This document shows positions 1-9,692 of a stretch of DNA of 64,000 nucleotides, piece by piece. The DNA lies in contig NZ_FOIV01000001.1 of assembly GCF_900109055.1 (NCBI RefSeq), forward strand, positions 726,682-790,681. Direction: 5' to 3'. This DNA comes from Prevotella sp. khp7. Lineage in GTDB: Bacteria > Bacteroidota > Bacteroidia > Bacteroidales > Bacteroidaceae. A program made the translations under genes and the position numbers. How positions within the stretch are numbered: the first letter of the stretch is position 1; the number at the start of each line of letters is the position of its first letter. The notes beneath the pieces are model-generated. The model was not told the origin of the DNA. It saw only the letters and a list, made by a program, of their open reading frames with translations, and did not search any database.

Positions 1-934
1 GGCCAGTGCCTACTACAGCGCTCCCTATAACGACACAGGTGTTCATCACGGTTCTCATGGACCTCTGAAGCGTTTCACTTACGCCATGACCCGTGGCTCT
101 CTGCAGGACGGTGCCGGTGCCAATGCCATCTGGAACATCACCAACGTGACACGTAGCGACCGCCACTGGCTCTACACCACCACAGCCTGGGCTAAGGCTC
201 AGAGCGAGGATCCTGAGGTCATCAGCTATATCAAAGAGCACGGTTCCTCATTTGCCAGCATTCTGCATCCCTACTATGCCGACGGTACCGACGAAGGCAT
301 TGCCGCACGTGTCTATGAAGTGCTGAACACACCATCCATCGCTTACAAGGACACTTTCGAGAAATACCTGCTTAACGATGAGTACTATGGTGGTGAGGAA
401 GAGATGAACGACAAGCAGTACTACCAGTTCATGGTATGGCACCGCGGTCTTGCCGTTCCTGCCGCCCGTAATCTGAACGACGATGCCGTAAAGCGCGGCA
501 AGACCCTCTTCACCGAGATCGGTTGCGCTAACTGTCATCGCCCGTCATGGAAGACCGGTGCCGACAATCTGTGGATCGACGCCAGCATCAAGGCCTACGC
601 CAAGAGCATCGGCAAGGATGCCAAGAGCATCATGCCCCGTTATGCCAACCAGACCATCTGGCCTTATACCGACTTGGTTCAGCACCGTCTGTTCATGATG
701 AACGACATTCGTACCGGTTGGTGCCGCACCACGCCACTTTGGGGTCGTGGTCTCTCACGCCAGCTGACAGGTGCCGACGACCGTCTGCACGATTGCCGTG
801 CCCGAACCGTTATCGAGGCTATCATGTGGCATGGCTATAGCAAGAAGTCCGACGCCTACCGTCCGACAGAGAAGTTCTATAATCTGCCCAAGGCCGACCG
901 TGATGCCATTGTCAAATTCATAGAGTCCATCTAA
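1..934 (+). CDS. Di-haem oxidoreductase (DHOR / 'thiol oxidoreductase'), 5' end missing
   Basis: The reading frame is open from base 2, so the gene starts before the window and only about 310 C-terminal residues are seen. A haem c motif CANCH lies at about base 530, followed by a region rich in aromatic residues (IWPYTDL, DIRTGW, MWHGYS) typical of the DHOR family (Pfam PF06537). Family members are exported cytochrome-c-like proteins with two haems; the first haem site would be upstream or is not visible. The stop codon is followed at once by the ATG of the next gene, which points to a shared operon with the membrane protein and the RidA-like protein. The family is fairly certain, the electron donor and substrate are unknown. 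Confidence 0.85.
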   Translation, partial: ASAYYSAPYNDTGVHHGSHGPLKRFTYAMTRGSLQDGAGANAIWNITNVTRSDRHWLYTTTAWAKAQSEDPEVISYIKEHGSSFASILHPYYADGTDEGIAARVYEVLNTPSIAYKDTFEKYLLNDEYYGGEEEMNDKQYYQFMVWHRGLAVPAARNLNDDAVKRGKTLFTEIGCANCHRPSWKTGADNLWIDASIKAYAKSIGKDAKSIMPRYANQTIWPYTDLVQHRLFMMNDIRTGWCRTTPLWGRGLSRQLTGADDRLHDCRARTVIEAIMWHGYSKKSDAYRPTEKFYNLPKADRDAIVKFIESI

Positions 935-1516
935 ATGCAGAATCGTAACAGACGCTATACAACACTCATACTGGCCCTGCTGTTTATGGCAGGGTCAGTA
1001 TTTGCTATGCCTGCACCGCTCATCATGCCGAAAGCTCAGGCAGCACATTTCTGCAGGTTACTCATCAACGACGGAGAGAGCATCGCCCCGCTCAGTTCGC
1101 ATGCCCATCGGCTCATGGCGGCCAACGACAGTCTGACCTCTGAGCAGATATTCGCATCCTACATCTTCAGACAGTCCAACTGGATCACGCTGCGCATTTT
1201 CCCCCATACCGAGACCGACGGCACTGTTGCCTGGTATTCAGCATCCGACCTCCTTCCCGCTTCGGTCAGCACTGAACACCAGAAGTATATCCACGAGGTC
1301 TTCCCCCACCTCCAGGCAGAGATAGAGGCAGGCCATTGGACCACCGTCGATGCCTATATCGACAAGATGATTGAATACCAATGCAAGTTCGCTAACAACG
1401 ATCAGGCAGTCTCTACACCGTCTTACCTGATCTATGTTGTTGCACTTTTCTTTGCGGTTTTGCTTATTTCTCGAATAATATTCGTAAATTTGCACCCTAA
1501 AAGAACAAAACAATGA
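935..1516 (+). CDS. Small membrane-anchored protein resembling the extracytoplasmic part of CcsA/ResB-type cytochrome c assembly proteins
   Basis: The 193-residue product has an N-terminal signal or anchor (about 8-24, LILALLFMAGSVFA), a soluble middle, and a C-terminal membrane helix (about 165-186, LIYVVALFFAVLLISRIIFV) ended by a basic tail. The middle (DGESIAPLSS, then SEQIFASYIF, NWITLRIFPH, VAWYSASDLLP) reminds me of the periplasmic part of Bacteroidetes ResB-CcsA fusion proteins, which are far longer. This is pattern memory, not a search result. The start abuts the stop of the di-haem protein and the end overlaps the next start (ATGA at 1513-1516), so the three genes are probably one translationally coupled operon. 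A role in haem-protein maturation is inference. Confidence 0.55.
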   Translation: MQNRNRRYTTLILALLFMAGSVFAMPAPLIMPKAQAAHFCRLLINDGESIAPLSSHAHRLMAANDSLTSEQIFASYIFRQSNWITLRIFPHTETDGTVAWYSASDLLPASVSTEHQKYIHEVFPHLQAEIEAGHWTTVDAYIDKMIEYQCKFANNDQAVSTPSYLIYVVALFFAVLLISRIIFVNLHPKRTKQ

Positions 1517-2655
1517 AACCAAAACTCATAAACCTGGATTTTAAGGACACACGCGCCGAAGTCTTTTGCTTCGATTGCGGCACCGATGTCTGCGAATATC
1601 ATGCGATGCTTCATGTCAGCGACCAGCGTTTGCCGTATGCCAAGCAGCTGGAAGCCATTATGAACGCATACCAGACACTACTCGACAAGCTGCCAGGCAC
1701 TCAAGCCGTATTTAAGCGCTACTTCCTGAGCGACGCAGCCAATCAGGCCGACGATGTCATTGTGGCCGATGTCACCGACTGTGCGAAGAGTATCATCCAA
1801 CAGGCCCCGCTCGACGGCACGAAGATTGCCCTGTGGGTCTATCTCATGACCAACGTTCAGACGGGCATGACCAACAGCGGCCTCTATGAGGTCAGTCATG
1901 GCGAGTTCCGCCATCTCTATAATGCCTCAGCCCATAACCTTGCAGCCAACTCAGAATACCAGATGCGTCTGCTCTTCAACGAGTATATCATGCAACTGGC
2001 AGAGGAGGGCTGTAAACTCTCCGAGAACTGCATCCGCACATGGCTCTTCGTCAACGATATCGACTTAAACTACGGCGGTGTGGTTCGTGCCCGTAACCAG
2101 GTATTCTTTACCCAGGGCCTTACCGTCCATACCCACTTCATTGCCTCTACAGGCATCGGTGGCCGCCAGCAGGATCCTAATGTGCTCTCTCAGATGGACA
2201 ACTATGCCATCGCCGGCATCCGCCAGGAGCAGATTCACTATCTGTATGCCCCCACCCATCTCAATCGTACCAGCGACTACGGTGTAAGTTTCGAGCGCGG
2301 CACCTATGTCGACTATGCCGACCGACGCCATGTCTTTATCTCGGGAACAGCCTCTATCAACAACAAGGGAGAGATTATGTTCCCTAAGGACATTGAGAAA
2401 CAGACCCTTCGCATGTGGGAGAATGTCGAGGCTTTGCTGAAGGAAGCCGAATGCACCTACGACGACGTGGCAGAGATGATTGTCTATCTGCGCGACGTGG
2501 CCGACTACGACCTGGTTCGCTCTCTCTTCGAGGAGCGTTTCCCCGGTAAGCCCTGCGTCATTGTCCACGCCCCCGTCTGTCGCCCGGGCTGGCTGATAGA
2601 GATGGAGTGCATGGCCATTAAAGCAGTCAACCTACCGGCCCTGCCTCAGTTCTGA
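1513..2655 (+). CDS. RidA/YjgF-family protein with an N-terminal extension (possible tandem RidA fold)
   Basis: The C-terminal part, about residues 255-372, looks like a RidA (YjgF/YER057c/UK114) domain: VFISGTASINNKG, then KQTLRMWENVEALL, VIVYLRD-like strand, and APVCRPGWLIEMECMA with the arginine expected to bind a carboxylate. RidA proteins deaminate reactive enamine/imine intermediates. At 380 residues it is about three times the usual length. Residues about 30-170 (YAKQLEAIMNAYQTLLDKLP, then KRYFLSDAANQ) look like a second, more diverged copy, as also seen in chorismatase-like relatives. The start overlaps the previous stop by ATGA. The function beside cytochrome genes is unknown. Confidence 0.7.
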   Translation: MKPKLINLDFKDTRAEVFCFDCGTDVCEYHAMLHVSDQRLPYAKQLEAIMNAYQTLLDKLPGTQAVFKRYFLSDAANQADDVIVADVTDCAKSIIQQAPLDGTKIALWVYLMTNVQTGMTNSGLYEVSHGEFRHLYNASAHNLAANSEYQMRLLFNEYIMQLAEEGCKLSENCIRTWLFVNDIDLNYGGVVRARNQVFFTQGLTVHTHFIASTGIGGRQQDPNVLSQMDNYAIAGIRQEQIHYLYAPTHLNRTSDYGVSFERGTYVDYADRRHVFISGTASINNKGEIMFPKDIEKQTLRMWENVEALLKEAECTYDDVAEMIVYLRDVADYDLVRSLFEERFPGKPCVIVHAPVCRPGWLIEMECMAIKAVNLPALPQF

Positions 2656-2680
2656 TTTCCCTTATTACCCAAACAAAATA

Positions 2681-2712
2681 AATGCGGACAGGCTTCACAG
2701 TCTATCCGCATT
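2681..2712. terminator. Hairpin between convergent genes, probable bidirectional terminator
   Basis: The arms AATGCGGA (2681-2688) and TCCGCATT (2705-2712) are perfectly complementary around a 16-nt loop. On the minus strand the hairpin is followed by TTATTTTG, T-rich, which fits termination of enolase; it also lies just after the RidA-like gene on the plus strand. Confidence 0.6.
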
Positions 2713-2760
2713 CTTATTATCAATGATTTATACAAAAAAAGTTGTTTATTTAACTCTATA

Positions 2761-4098
<1,338 letters not shown>

Positions 4099-4111
4099 TT
4101 ATTTCCGTGTG

Positions 4112-4142
4112 CAAAATTACAAATAAATAATCACCCGGACAA
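4112..4142 (-). promoter_or_regulatory. Promoter of enolase
   Basis: On the minus strand, TTG (complement of CAA at 4140-4142), a 20-nt spacer and TAATTTTG (complement of 4112-4119) match the Bacteroidetes -33/-7 pattern. It lies about 45 nt from the ATG. Confidence 0.6.
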
Positions 4143-4195
4143 TACTTAGAAATTATGATTTTCTTTGTCCAGAGCAACAATTTGCGTATCGGCTC

Positions 4196-4227
4196 TTGCA
4201 CAAGAAATAAATAATCCGTAACTTTGC
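4196..4227 (+). promoter_or_regulatory. Promoter of the FMN-binding protein gene
   Basis: TTG at 4196-4198, a 20-nt spacer and TAACTTTG from 4219 match the Bacteroidetes consensus. It lies about 26 nt from the ATG. Confidence 0.65.
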
Positions 4228-4252
4228 ACCCCGAAATATTTAATAAGAAGAC

Positions 4253-4657
4253 ATGAGAAAGATTAGTTTTAGGATTATTGGCGGCTGCGCACTGATGGCA
4301 GCCGTATTCGCAGTACAGAGTTTCATGGTTGGCGACAACACCATCACAAAAGAGAATGATGTCTATGTCATCAATACCACTACGATTGGCAAGAACATCG
4401 AGGGCTATAACGGTCCCACCCCACTGAAGGTCTATATTAAAAAGAATAAGGTAGAGAAGGTTGAGTTCCTCAAGTCGCAGGAATCTCCCAAATACTATGC
4501 TAAGGTCAAGAAGGCCCTGGCCGAGAAATGGAACGGCCTGAAGGTGAAGGATGCCAAGACCCGACAGGTCGATGCCGTTACAGGCGCCACCTACTCGTCC
4601 AAGTCCGTCATCCAGAACGTCCAGCTGGCACTCGATTACTACCAGAAGAACAAATAA
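4253..4657 (+). CDS. Small exported FMN-binding domain protein
   Basis: A 134-residue protein with an N-terminal signal or anchor (about 1-25) followed by a single FMN-binding domain (PF04205 type). Near the C-terminus it has DAVTGATYSS, matching the motif in which a threonine is covalently flavinylated by ApbE in NqrC/RnfG proteins. It therefore probably carries covalent FMN outside the cytoplasmic membrane. It is a single gene with its own promoter and terminator, so no redox partner can be read from context. Family assignment is good; the role is unknown. Confidence 0.85.
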   Translation: MRKISFRIIGGCALMAAVFAVQSFMVGDNTITKENDVYVINTTTIGKNIEGYNGPTPLKVYIKKNKVEKVEFLKSQESPKYYAKVKKALAEKWNGLKVKDAKTRQVDAVTGATYSSKSVIQNVQLALDYYQKNK

Positions 4658-4687
4658 AAAAGGCTCGCAGTTGCGAGCCCTTTTTTA
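4656..4687. terminator. Intrinsic terminator, bidirectional
   Basis: A-tract, stem GGCTCGCA (4662-4669) / TGCGAGCC (4672-4679), then a run of T. It serves the FMN-binding gene on the plus strand and, by symmetry, RNase Y on the minus strand. Confidence 0.85.
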
Positions 4688-4702
4688 TTGTATGCAATCT
4701 GT

Positions 4703-6244
4703 TTATTTTGCGTAAGCTACAGAACGTGTCTCTCGGATGACGGTAATCTTCACCTGTCCGGGATAGGTCATCTCGTTCTGGATCTTCGTGGCGATATCGC
4801 TGCTCAGAGCCTCGCTCTCGGCATCGTTCATCTTGTCGGCACCGACAATCACACGGAGCTCACGACCAGCCTGGATGGCGTAGGTCTTGGTAACACCGGG
4901 ATAGCTCATGGCGATGGCCTCAAGATCGTTCAGACGCTTGATGTAAGCCTCCACGATCTCACGACGGGCACCAGGACGGGCACCAGAGATAGCGTCGCAC
5001 ACCTGAACGATCGGAGCCAGCAGCGTCTGCATCTCCATCTCGTCGTGGTGGGCACCGATGGCATTGCAGATATCGGGTTTCTCCTTATACATCTCTGCAA
5101 TCTTGGCTCCATAGAGTGCGTGTGGCATCTCGCTCTCCTCATCGGGCACCTTACCTATATCGTGCAACAAGCCTGCGCGCTTAGCCTTCTTCGGGTTCAG
5201 TCCCAGCTCAGCAGCCATCACAGCACAGAGGTTAGCTGTCTCACGGGCATGCTGTAACAGGTTCTGACCGTATGAAGAACGGTATTTCATCTTACCGATG
5301 ATACGGATCAGCTCAGGATGCAGACCATGGATACCCAGGTCGATGGCCGTACGCTTACCAGTTTCGATAATCTCGTTGTCGAGCTGCTTCTTCACCTTGG
5401 CAACCACCTCCTCGATACGGGCAGGATGGATACGACCGTCGCTCACCAGCTGATGCAGGGCCAGGCGACAAGTCTCACGACGCACAGGATCGAAACCGCT
5501 GATAACGATAGCCTCAGGCGTATCGTCGACCACGATCTCAACACCGCAGGCAGCCTCCAGTGCACGGATGTTACGTCCCTCACGACCGATCACACGACCC
5601 TTCACGTCGTCGTTGTCGATATGGAACACGCTCACCGAGTTCTCAACAGCCGTCTCAGTAGCCACGCGCTGAATAGTCTGAATCACAATCTTCTTAGCCT
5701 GCTGGTTAGCGTTGAGCTTAGCCTCGTCCATAATCTCGTTGATATAGCTGGCAGCAGCAGTCTTAGCCTCGTCCTTCATCGACTCCACCAGTCGGTTCTT
5801 GGCTTCCTCAGCGCTCAGACCGGAAACTTCCTCCAGCTTCTCGCGCTCCTTCAGCTGCATCTTCTCCAGTTCTTCAGCCTTCACGCTCAGCAACTTCTTC
5901 TCGTTGTCGATGCGGTTCTGCTGGTTGTCGAGTTCATTCTTCTTTCGTCCCAACTCCTCCTGACGCTGGTTCAGCGAGATCTCGCGCTGCTTCAGGCGGT
6001 TCTCGTTCTGCTGGATGTGCTGGTTGCGCTGCTGCACCTCCTTCTCCAGCTCGCTCTTCTTGTTCAGGAACTTCTCCTTCACCTCGAGCAGTTTTTTCTC
6101 TTTGATCACCTCAGCCTCCTTCGTAGCAGAGTCGATCATTTCCTTGTATTTCCCTTTCAACACATAGCGGAAAACAAGATATCCGCCAACGCCTCCTAAT
6201 ACGAGGGCACCGGCAGCAATCAGTAATACAAAAATTAAATCCAT
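4703..6244 (-). CDS. rny: Ribonuclease Y
   Basis: Membrane-tethered endoribonuclease that starts mRNA decay. The 513-residue product has an N-terminal membrane helix (about 3-27), a long charged coiled coil (about 30-200), a KH RNA-binding domain ([15 protein letters not shown], about 215-229) and an HD phosphodiesterase domain with LLHDIGKV (about 350-357) and HHDEME. The length is normal. It lies 15 bp after zapA on the same strand, so zapA, rny and probably the small coiled-coil gene are one operon, an arrangement common in Bacteroidales. Confidence 0.96.
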   Translation of the reverse strand: MDLIFVLLIAAGALVLGGVGGYLVFRYVLKGKYKEMIDSATKEAEVIKEKKLLEVKEKFLNKKSELEKEVQQRNQHIQQNENRLKQREISLNQRQEELGRKKNELDNQQNRIDNEKKLLSVKAEELEKMQLKEREKLEEVSGLSAEEAKNRLVESMKDEAKTAAASYINEIMDEAKLNANQQAKKIVIQTIQRVATETAVENSVSVFHIDNDDVKGRVIGREGRNIRALEAACGVEIVVDDTPEAIVISGFDPVRRETCRLALHQLVSDGRIHPARIEEVVAKVKKQLDNEIIETGKRTAIDLGIHGLHPELIRIIGKMKYRSSYGQNLLQHARETANLCAVMAAELGLNPKKAKRAGLLHDIGKVPDEESEMPHALYGAKIAEMYKEKPDICNAIGAHHDEMEMQTLLAPIVQVCDAISGARPGARREIVEAYIKRLNDLEAIAMSYPGVTKTYAIQAGRELRVIVGADKMNDAESEALSSDIATKIQNEMTYPGQVKITVIRETRSVAYAK

Positions 6245-6259
6245 ATATAATCTATGTTG

Positions 6260-6580
6260 TTAAATTGATACTCTCTCCGAATCATCCAGTGCTTCCTCAA
6301 TCTCAGAAGTCAACTTAGAGAGAATATCCTTGAAGGGAGCCGTGTCGTTCTTGCCACGCTCCCGCTCATACATCAAGGCCACATCAATCAGCGTCATAAG
6401 CGCGATGGTGTGCTCGCCTTTCCTGCCCTTATAAGCCTGTGCATAGGCATTATAACGGTCAGTGATGAGCTTGGCTGCCCTACGGTAATACTCCTCGTCG
6501 GAGCGATTGACCGTCACCTCGACTTCCTCGTCGTAGACGTGCAGCCTGATATGTAGTTTCTCGTCATTCACTTCTGGCAT
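6260..6580 (-). CDS. zapA: Cell division protein ZapA
   Basis: The 106-residue protein has the ZapA pattern: an N-terminal beta region (LHIRLHVYDEEVEVTVNRSDEEYYRRAAK, seen here as two short stretches), then a long helix expected to form the dimer/tetramer coiled coil. ZapA cross-links FtsZ filaments at the division ring. It sits between the 99-residue coiled-coil gene (16 bp upstream) and rny (15 bp downstream), all on the minus strand. The assignment rests on pattern and position. Confidence 0.8.
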   Translation of the reverse strand: MPEVNDEKLHIRLHVYDEEVEVTVNRSDEEYYRRAAKLITDRYNAYAQAYKGRKGEHTIALMTLIDVALMYERERGKNDTAPFKDILSKLTSEIEEALDDSERVSI

Positions 6581-6596
6581 TGTATAGCACCTTTAT

Positions 6597-6896
6597 TTAT
6601 TCTTCGTCGCTGAGAATGGCGATGCATTTATTCACGTCGCGTATCATCTTGGACAGCCGCCCCTTGGCGCTCTCCAGATCACCGTCGGTGATTTCAATCA
6701 TCTTGGCCATCTTCAGCGATTGATAGTCGTTTTCCGCCTGAGTCAGCTTGGCCTGCAGGTCTTTAATGTCCTGGCCGTTTTTCTCAATCTGCGCACGCAG
6801 GCTCTCCGTCTCCTTTTTCATATCCTGAAATCGGAGAATCATCTGCCGCACACGCGTTTCGAAAGTCGCTAATGCCTTCTCGTTTGGATTCATCAC
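6597..6896 (-). CDS. Small coiled-coil protein beside zapA, unknown function
   Basis: The 99-residue product is almost entirely charged helix with heptad character (about 10-60, with FETRVRQMILRFQDMKKET), so a coiled-coil dimer is likely. It has no signal peptide. It starts MMNPNEK; either ATG is possible. The position directly before zapA suggests a division role similar to ZapB, but I see no sequence proof of that. It may share a transcript with zapA and rny. Confidence 0.75.
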   Translation of the reverse strand: MMNPNEKALATFETRVRQMILRFQDMKKETESLRAQIEKNGQDIKDLQAKLTQAENDYQSLKMAKMIEITDGDLESAKGRLSKMIRDVNKCIAILSDEE

Positions 6897-6969
6897 ATAA
6901 CTATTTGGTGTACAAAGTTAAAGCAAAATAATCAGAATGTCTGCTTCAAAGCTGACATTTTAATATTTT

Positions 6970-7584
6970 TTAATCTTCGTTCCTTTTAGGTTCCTTCTTG
7001 GCGAGCATCACGACCTTGTATACAAAGTCGGTCACCCATTTCTGCGAGAAGCCCAGTCGGCGATTATATTCACGTACAGCCACAACAGTCTTCATCACCG
7101 ATGCGTCGCTGAAGTCGTTCTTATTGAAGATGTCACCCACTGTTTTCTCGGTCATGCCGTAGAGGGCTTTCTTCATGAAGCCCGGCAGACGTAGCTTGAA
7201 CTTCATCAGATTACCTGTGAGCATCATGATGTCCTGTGTGAAGCCCTGAAACTGGAGCATATAGGTCTGAGCGTCCTGCACCTTCTTACAACGCTTGCGC
7301 AGGCTCTGGTCTATCTCCTTGAAGAAATCGTCCTCCATGCCATACATCTCTTTCAGCATTTTCTTACAGCGACTACGTTCGCCCACTCCCAACTTATTAT
7401 TAACCGTTGGCACCTTGAGGGTTGCCTTGAACACGCGCAGATCGGGCAGTGCAGCCAGGTTGGTGATACCGAGGTCCGATGCCATCGCAGCCTGGAAGTA
7501 TACGCGTATCAGCGTCATGAAGTCCTCCATGCCACCTACTTTCTGCTCATCGTTCTTACCGAAAATATGATTCCAAAAACCCAT
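6970..7584 (-). CDS. Conserved hypothetical protein
   Basis: The 204-residue product is basic and mostly helical, with no signal peptide and no membrane segment. It begins MGFWNHIFGKND and ends in a lysine-rich tail (AKKEPKRNED). I do not recognise the family. A -7 box, complement of CAAAGTTA within 7613-7621, lies upstream, so it is probably transcribed on its own, with the coiled-coil/zapA/rny genes 73 bp downstream. Confidence 0.7.
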   Translation of the reverse strand: MGFWNHIFGKNDEQKVGGMEDFMTLIRVYFQAAMASDLGITNLAALPDLRVFKATLKVPTVNNKLGVGERSRCKKMLKEMYGMEDDFFKEIDQSLRKRCKKVQDAQTYMLQFQGFTQDIMMLTGNLMKFKLRLPGFMKKALYGMTEKTVGDIFNKNDFSDASVMKTVVAVREYNRRLGFSQKWVTDFVYKVVMLAKKEPKRNED

Positions 7585-7610
7585 GTTTTATACTTTTTAT
7601 ACAATTTTGG

Positions 7611-7645
7611 CTGCAAAGTTACGAAAAATAATTGTAACTTTGCAG
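7611..7645. promoter_or_regulatory. Face-to-face -7 boxes of two divergent promoters
   Basis: The sequence is a perfect 11-bp inverted repeat, CTGCAAAGTTA (7611-7621) and TAACTTTGCAG (7635-7645), around a 13-nt A/T-rich centre. Each arm contains a TAnnTTTG-type -7 element, one pointing to the gene ending at 6970 and one pointing to rfbA at 7752. I could not find a well-spaced TTG for the rightward one. Confidence 0.5.
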
Positions 7646-7751
7646 CGAATATTAAAATAATTATGAATTATCGTGCAAGCCGAATGCCATAAAAACTCGT
7701 TTTTAATGGCTGAGGCGCCGCCGATGATGCATATTTGAACAAAGTGAAAAT

Positions 7752-8624
7752 ATGAAAGGTATCGTATTAGCCGGTGGTTCTGGCACACGCCTCTACCCTA
7801 TCACAAAAGGTATCAGCAAGCAGCTGATTCCCATTTTCGACAAACCGATGATTTATTACCCTATCTCAACCCTGATGCTGGCAGGCATCCGCGAGATACT
7901 CATCATATCAACCCCTTACGACCTGCCAGGTTTCAAGCGTCTGTTGGGCGACGGGTCAGATATAGGTGTACGTTTTGAATATGCCGAGCAGCCATCGCCC
8001 GACGGGCTGGCACAGGCCTTCATCATCGGCGAGAAGTTCATAGGCGACGACTGTGCCTGTCTTGTGCTTGGCGACAACATCTTCTATGGCAGTGGTTTCA
8101 CAGGTATGTTGAAGCAGGCAGTCGCCAATGCCGAGCAGAACAATCGCGCCACGGTGTTCGGCTACTACGTCAACGACCCAGAGCGCTACGGTGTGGCAGA
8201 GTTCGACGCCGACGGCAACTGTCTCAGTATTGAGGAGAAGCCCGCGCACCCCAAGTCGAACTATGCGGTGGTAGGCCTTTACTTCTACCCCAACAGCGTG
8301 GTCGAGATAGCCAAGAACATCAAGCCATCAGCCCGTGGCGAGTTGGAGATCACCACCGTCAACCAGCAGTATCTCGCCAAGAAAGAGCTGTTGGTCCAGA
8401 CACTTCAGCGCGGCTTCGCCTGGCTCGACACAGGCACCCACGACTCGCTCTCTGAGGCATCCACCTTCATCGAGGTGATTGAGAAGCGCCAGGGACTCAA
8501 GGTGGCCTGTCTTGAAGAGATAGCCTACAAGCGAGGCTGGATCAGCAAGGAGCAAGTACGCAGGCTCGCAGAGCCCATGATCAAGAACGAGTACGGCCGA
8601 TACCTCATAAACATCACGAAATAG
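7752..8624 (+). CDS. rfbA: Glucose-1-phosphate thymidylyltransferase (RmlA)
   Basis: Makes dTDP-glucose, the first step to dTDP-L-rhamnose. The 290 residues match the usual length. The N-terminus [19 protein letters not shown] is the nucleotidyl-transfer loop, followed by [14 protein letters not shown] and the LGDNIFYG motif. The C-terminal part ([11 protein letters not shown]) is also typical. rfbD, encoding the last step, is at 32421 in this window; rfbB and rfbC are not seen. It is a single gene, followed by a hairpin at 8635. Confidence 0.96.
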   Translation: MKGIVLAGGSGTRLYPITKGISKQLIPIFDKPMIYYPISTLMLAGIREILIISTPYDLPGFKRLLGDGSDIGVRFEYAEQPSPDGLAQAFIIGEKFIGDDCACLVLGDNIFYGSGFTGMLKQAVANAEQNNRATVFGYYVNDPERYGVAEFDADGNCLSIEEKPAHPKSNYAVVGLYFYPNSVVEIAKNIKPSARGELEITTVNQQYLAKKELLVQTLQRGFAWLDTGTHDSLSEASTFIEVIEKRQGLKVACLEEIAYKRGWISKEQVRRLAEPMIKNEYGRYLINITK

Positions 8625-8634
8625 GTAAAGAAAA

Positions 8635-8667
8635 GAATCCCCGGTGTCATCACGACAGCGGGGATTC
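8635..8667. terminator. Hairpin after rfbA, possible terminator
   Basis: Perfect 9-bp arms GAATCCCCG (8635-8643) and CGGGGATTC (8659-8667). There is no clear T-tract on either strand, so a termination role is likely but not certain. Confidence 0.5.
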
Positions 8668-8711
8668 AGCTCTAATAAAGTATTAAATTATACACCAAAG
8701 ATGTAAAGCAT

Positions 8712-9632
8712 TCATGCTTTTATGGTAAAGACCATCGACGTGCCTTTCTTCCGATGCGGATCCTGATAGATGGTGCCGCCCAGCAGATGTACCAGCGCAC
8801 GACAAAGGCGCAGACGCACCACGACTATCTTGATAGACACATCAGTGTTCCGTATCCGTTCGAAGGCACTCTCTTTTGCTTCCTCAGGAATACCAAGTCC
8901 TGTATCACTGACGGCAAACGACAATTCGTTCTGCTGATGGCATCGTTTCACCACGAGCACGATCTCGCCCTCGTGGGTAAACTGCATCGAGCATTTCAGC
9001 AGGTTGACCAGCACCTTCTGCAGACACTTCATGTTTGTCGTCACGGTCTCATCGTCGTCCAGACAAGTCTCCAGGCGCATATCCACGTTGCCGTCCCGGT
9101 AGGTCAGGCAACTATCGAACACATCCTGACAGAAGCTGTTCACAGGTATCTGGTCGTTCCGTTCTATCTCGGTCATGTCCTCATAGTCCATCAGTTCCAG
9201 TGTGCCGTTCACCATCTCGGCCATCTGATCCGTCCGTTTCTTCAGTTCGTTGCGCACCATGTTCCACTCCCCTTGGCCAGGCTGCAAGTCCGTCGAGGTG
9301 ATCAGTTTCGTGTAGCTGGCCATACACTCCTGTAACGTCTGCACTTCGAGGAGCACTTTGTGATAGAAATCCAGTTTGCTATTCATCACATGAGCCTGTC
9401 TGTCCATGGCCACCCGATCCCTCATGCGGTCCATATGTACGGCTTCCATCTGCTGTCCTAACCGATTCTGCAGGTTCACTTCACTGTCAGACTTGAGCTG
9501 CTCGTATTGGGCATTGGCAAGCATACTGTTCTTCTTCACCACCTTACGCCAGTAGAGCGCTGTCAAGCCAATCGCCAAGGCCATCAGCACCAAGGGTATC
9601 AGCGTATGTAAAAAGACATGCATCGTTGTCAT
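8712..9632 (-). CDS. Membrane-anchored histidine-kinase-like protein with a degenerate ATPase domain
   Basis: Residues about 5-27 form one membrane helix. A helical region (about 30-180) has no clear phospho-accepting H-box. The C-terminal part resembles a HATPase domain: VLVNLLKCSMQFTHEGE stands where NLLSNAIKFT is usual, so the Mg-binding asparagine is a cysteine. The G1 box DTGLGIPEE is intact, but the GLGL lid (G2) is replaced by VVVRLRLCR before ALVHLLGGTI. No sensor or receiver domain is seen. It lies 60 bp downstream of the last fimbrillin gene on the same strand, so it may be co-transcribed. It is probably a pseudokinase or scaffold. Confidence 0.65.
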   Translation of the reverse strand: MTTMHVFLHTLIPLVLMALAIGLTALYWRKVVKKNSMLANAQYEQLKSDSEVNLQNRLGQQMEAVHMDRMRDRVAMDRQAHVMNSKLDFYHKVLLEVQTLQECMASYTKLITSTDLQPGQGEWNMVRNELKKRTDQMAEMVNGTLELMDYEDMTEIERNDQIPVNSFCQDVFDSCLTYRDGNVDMRLETCLDDDETVTTNMKCLQKVLVNLLKCSMQFTHEGEIVLVVKRCHQQNELSFAVSDTGLGIPEEAKESAFERIRNTDVSIKIVVVRLRLCRALVHLLGGTIYQDPHRKKGTSMVFTIKA

Positions 9633-9692
9633 AATTATAATATTTCTATATGTTGTACATTTTCTCTATATAAAGAGCGCTTCTATATGTTG

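Noticed and set aside
5318..6199. A 293-codon Leu/His-rich open frame opposite to RNase Y
   Set aside because: Produced by reverse reading of Glu/Lys-rich coiled-coil codons; no start signal or family.
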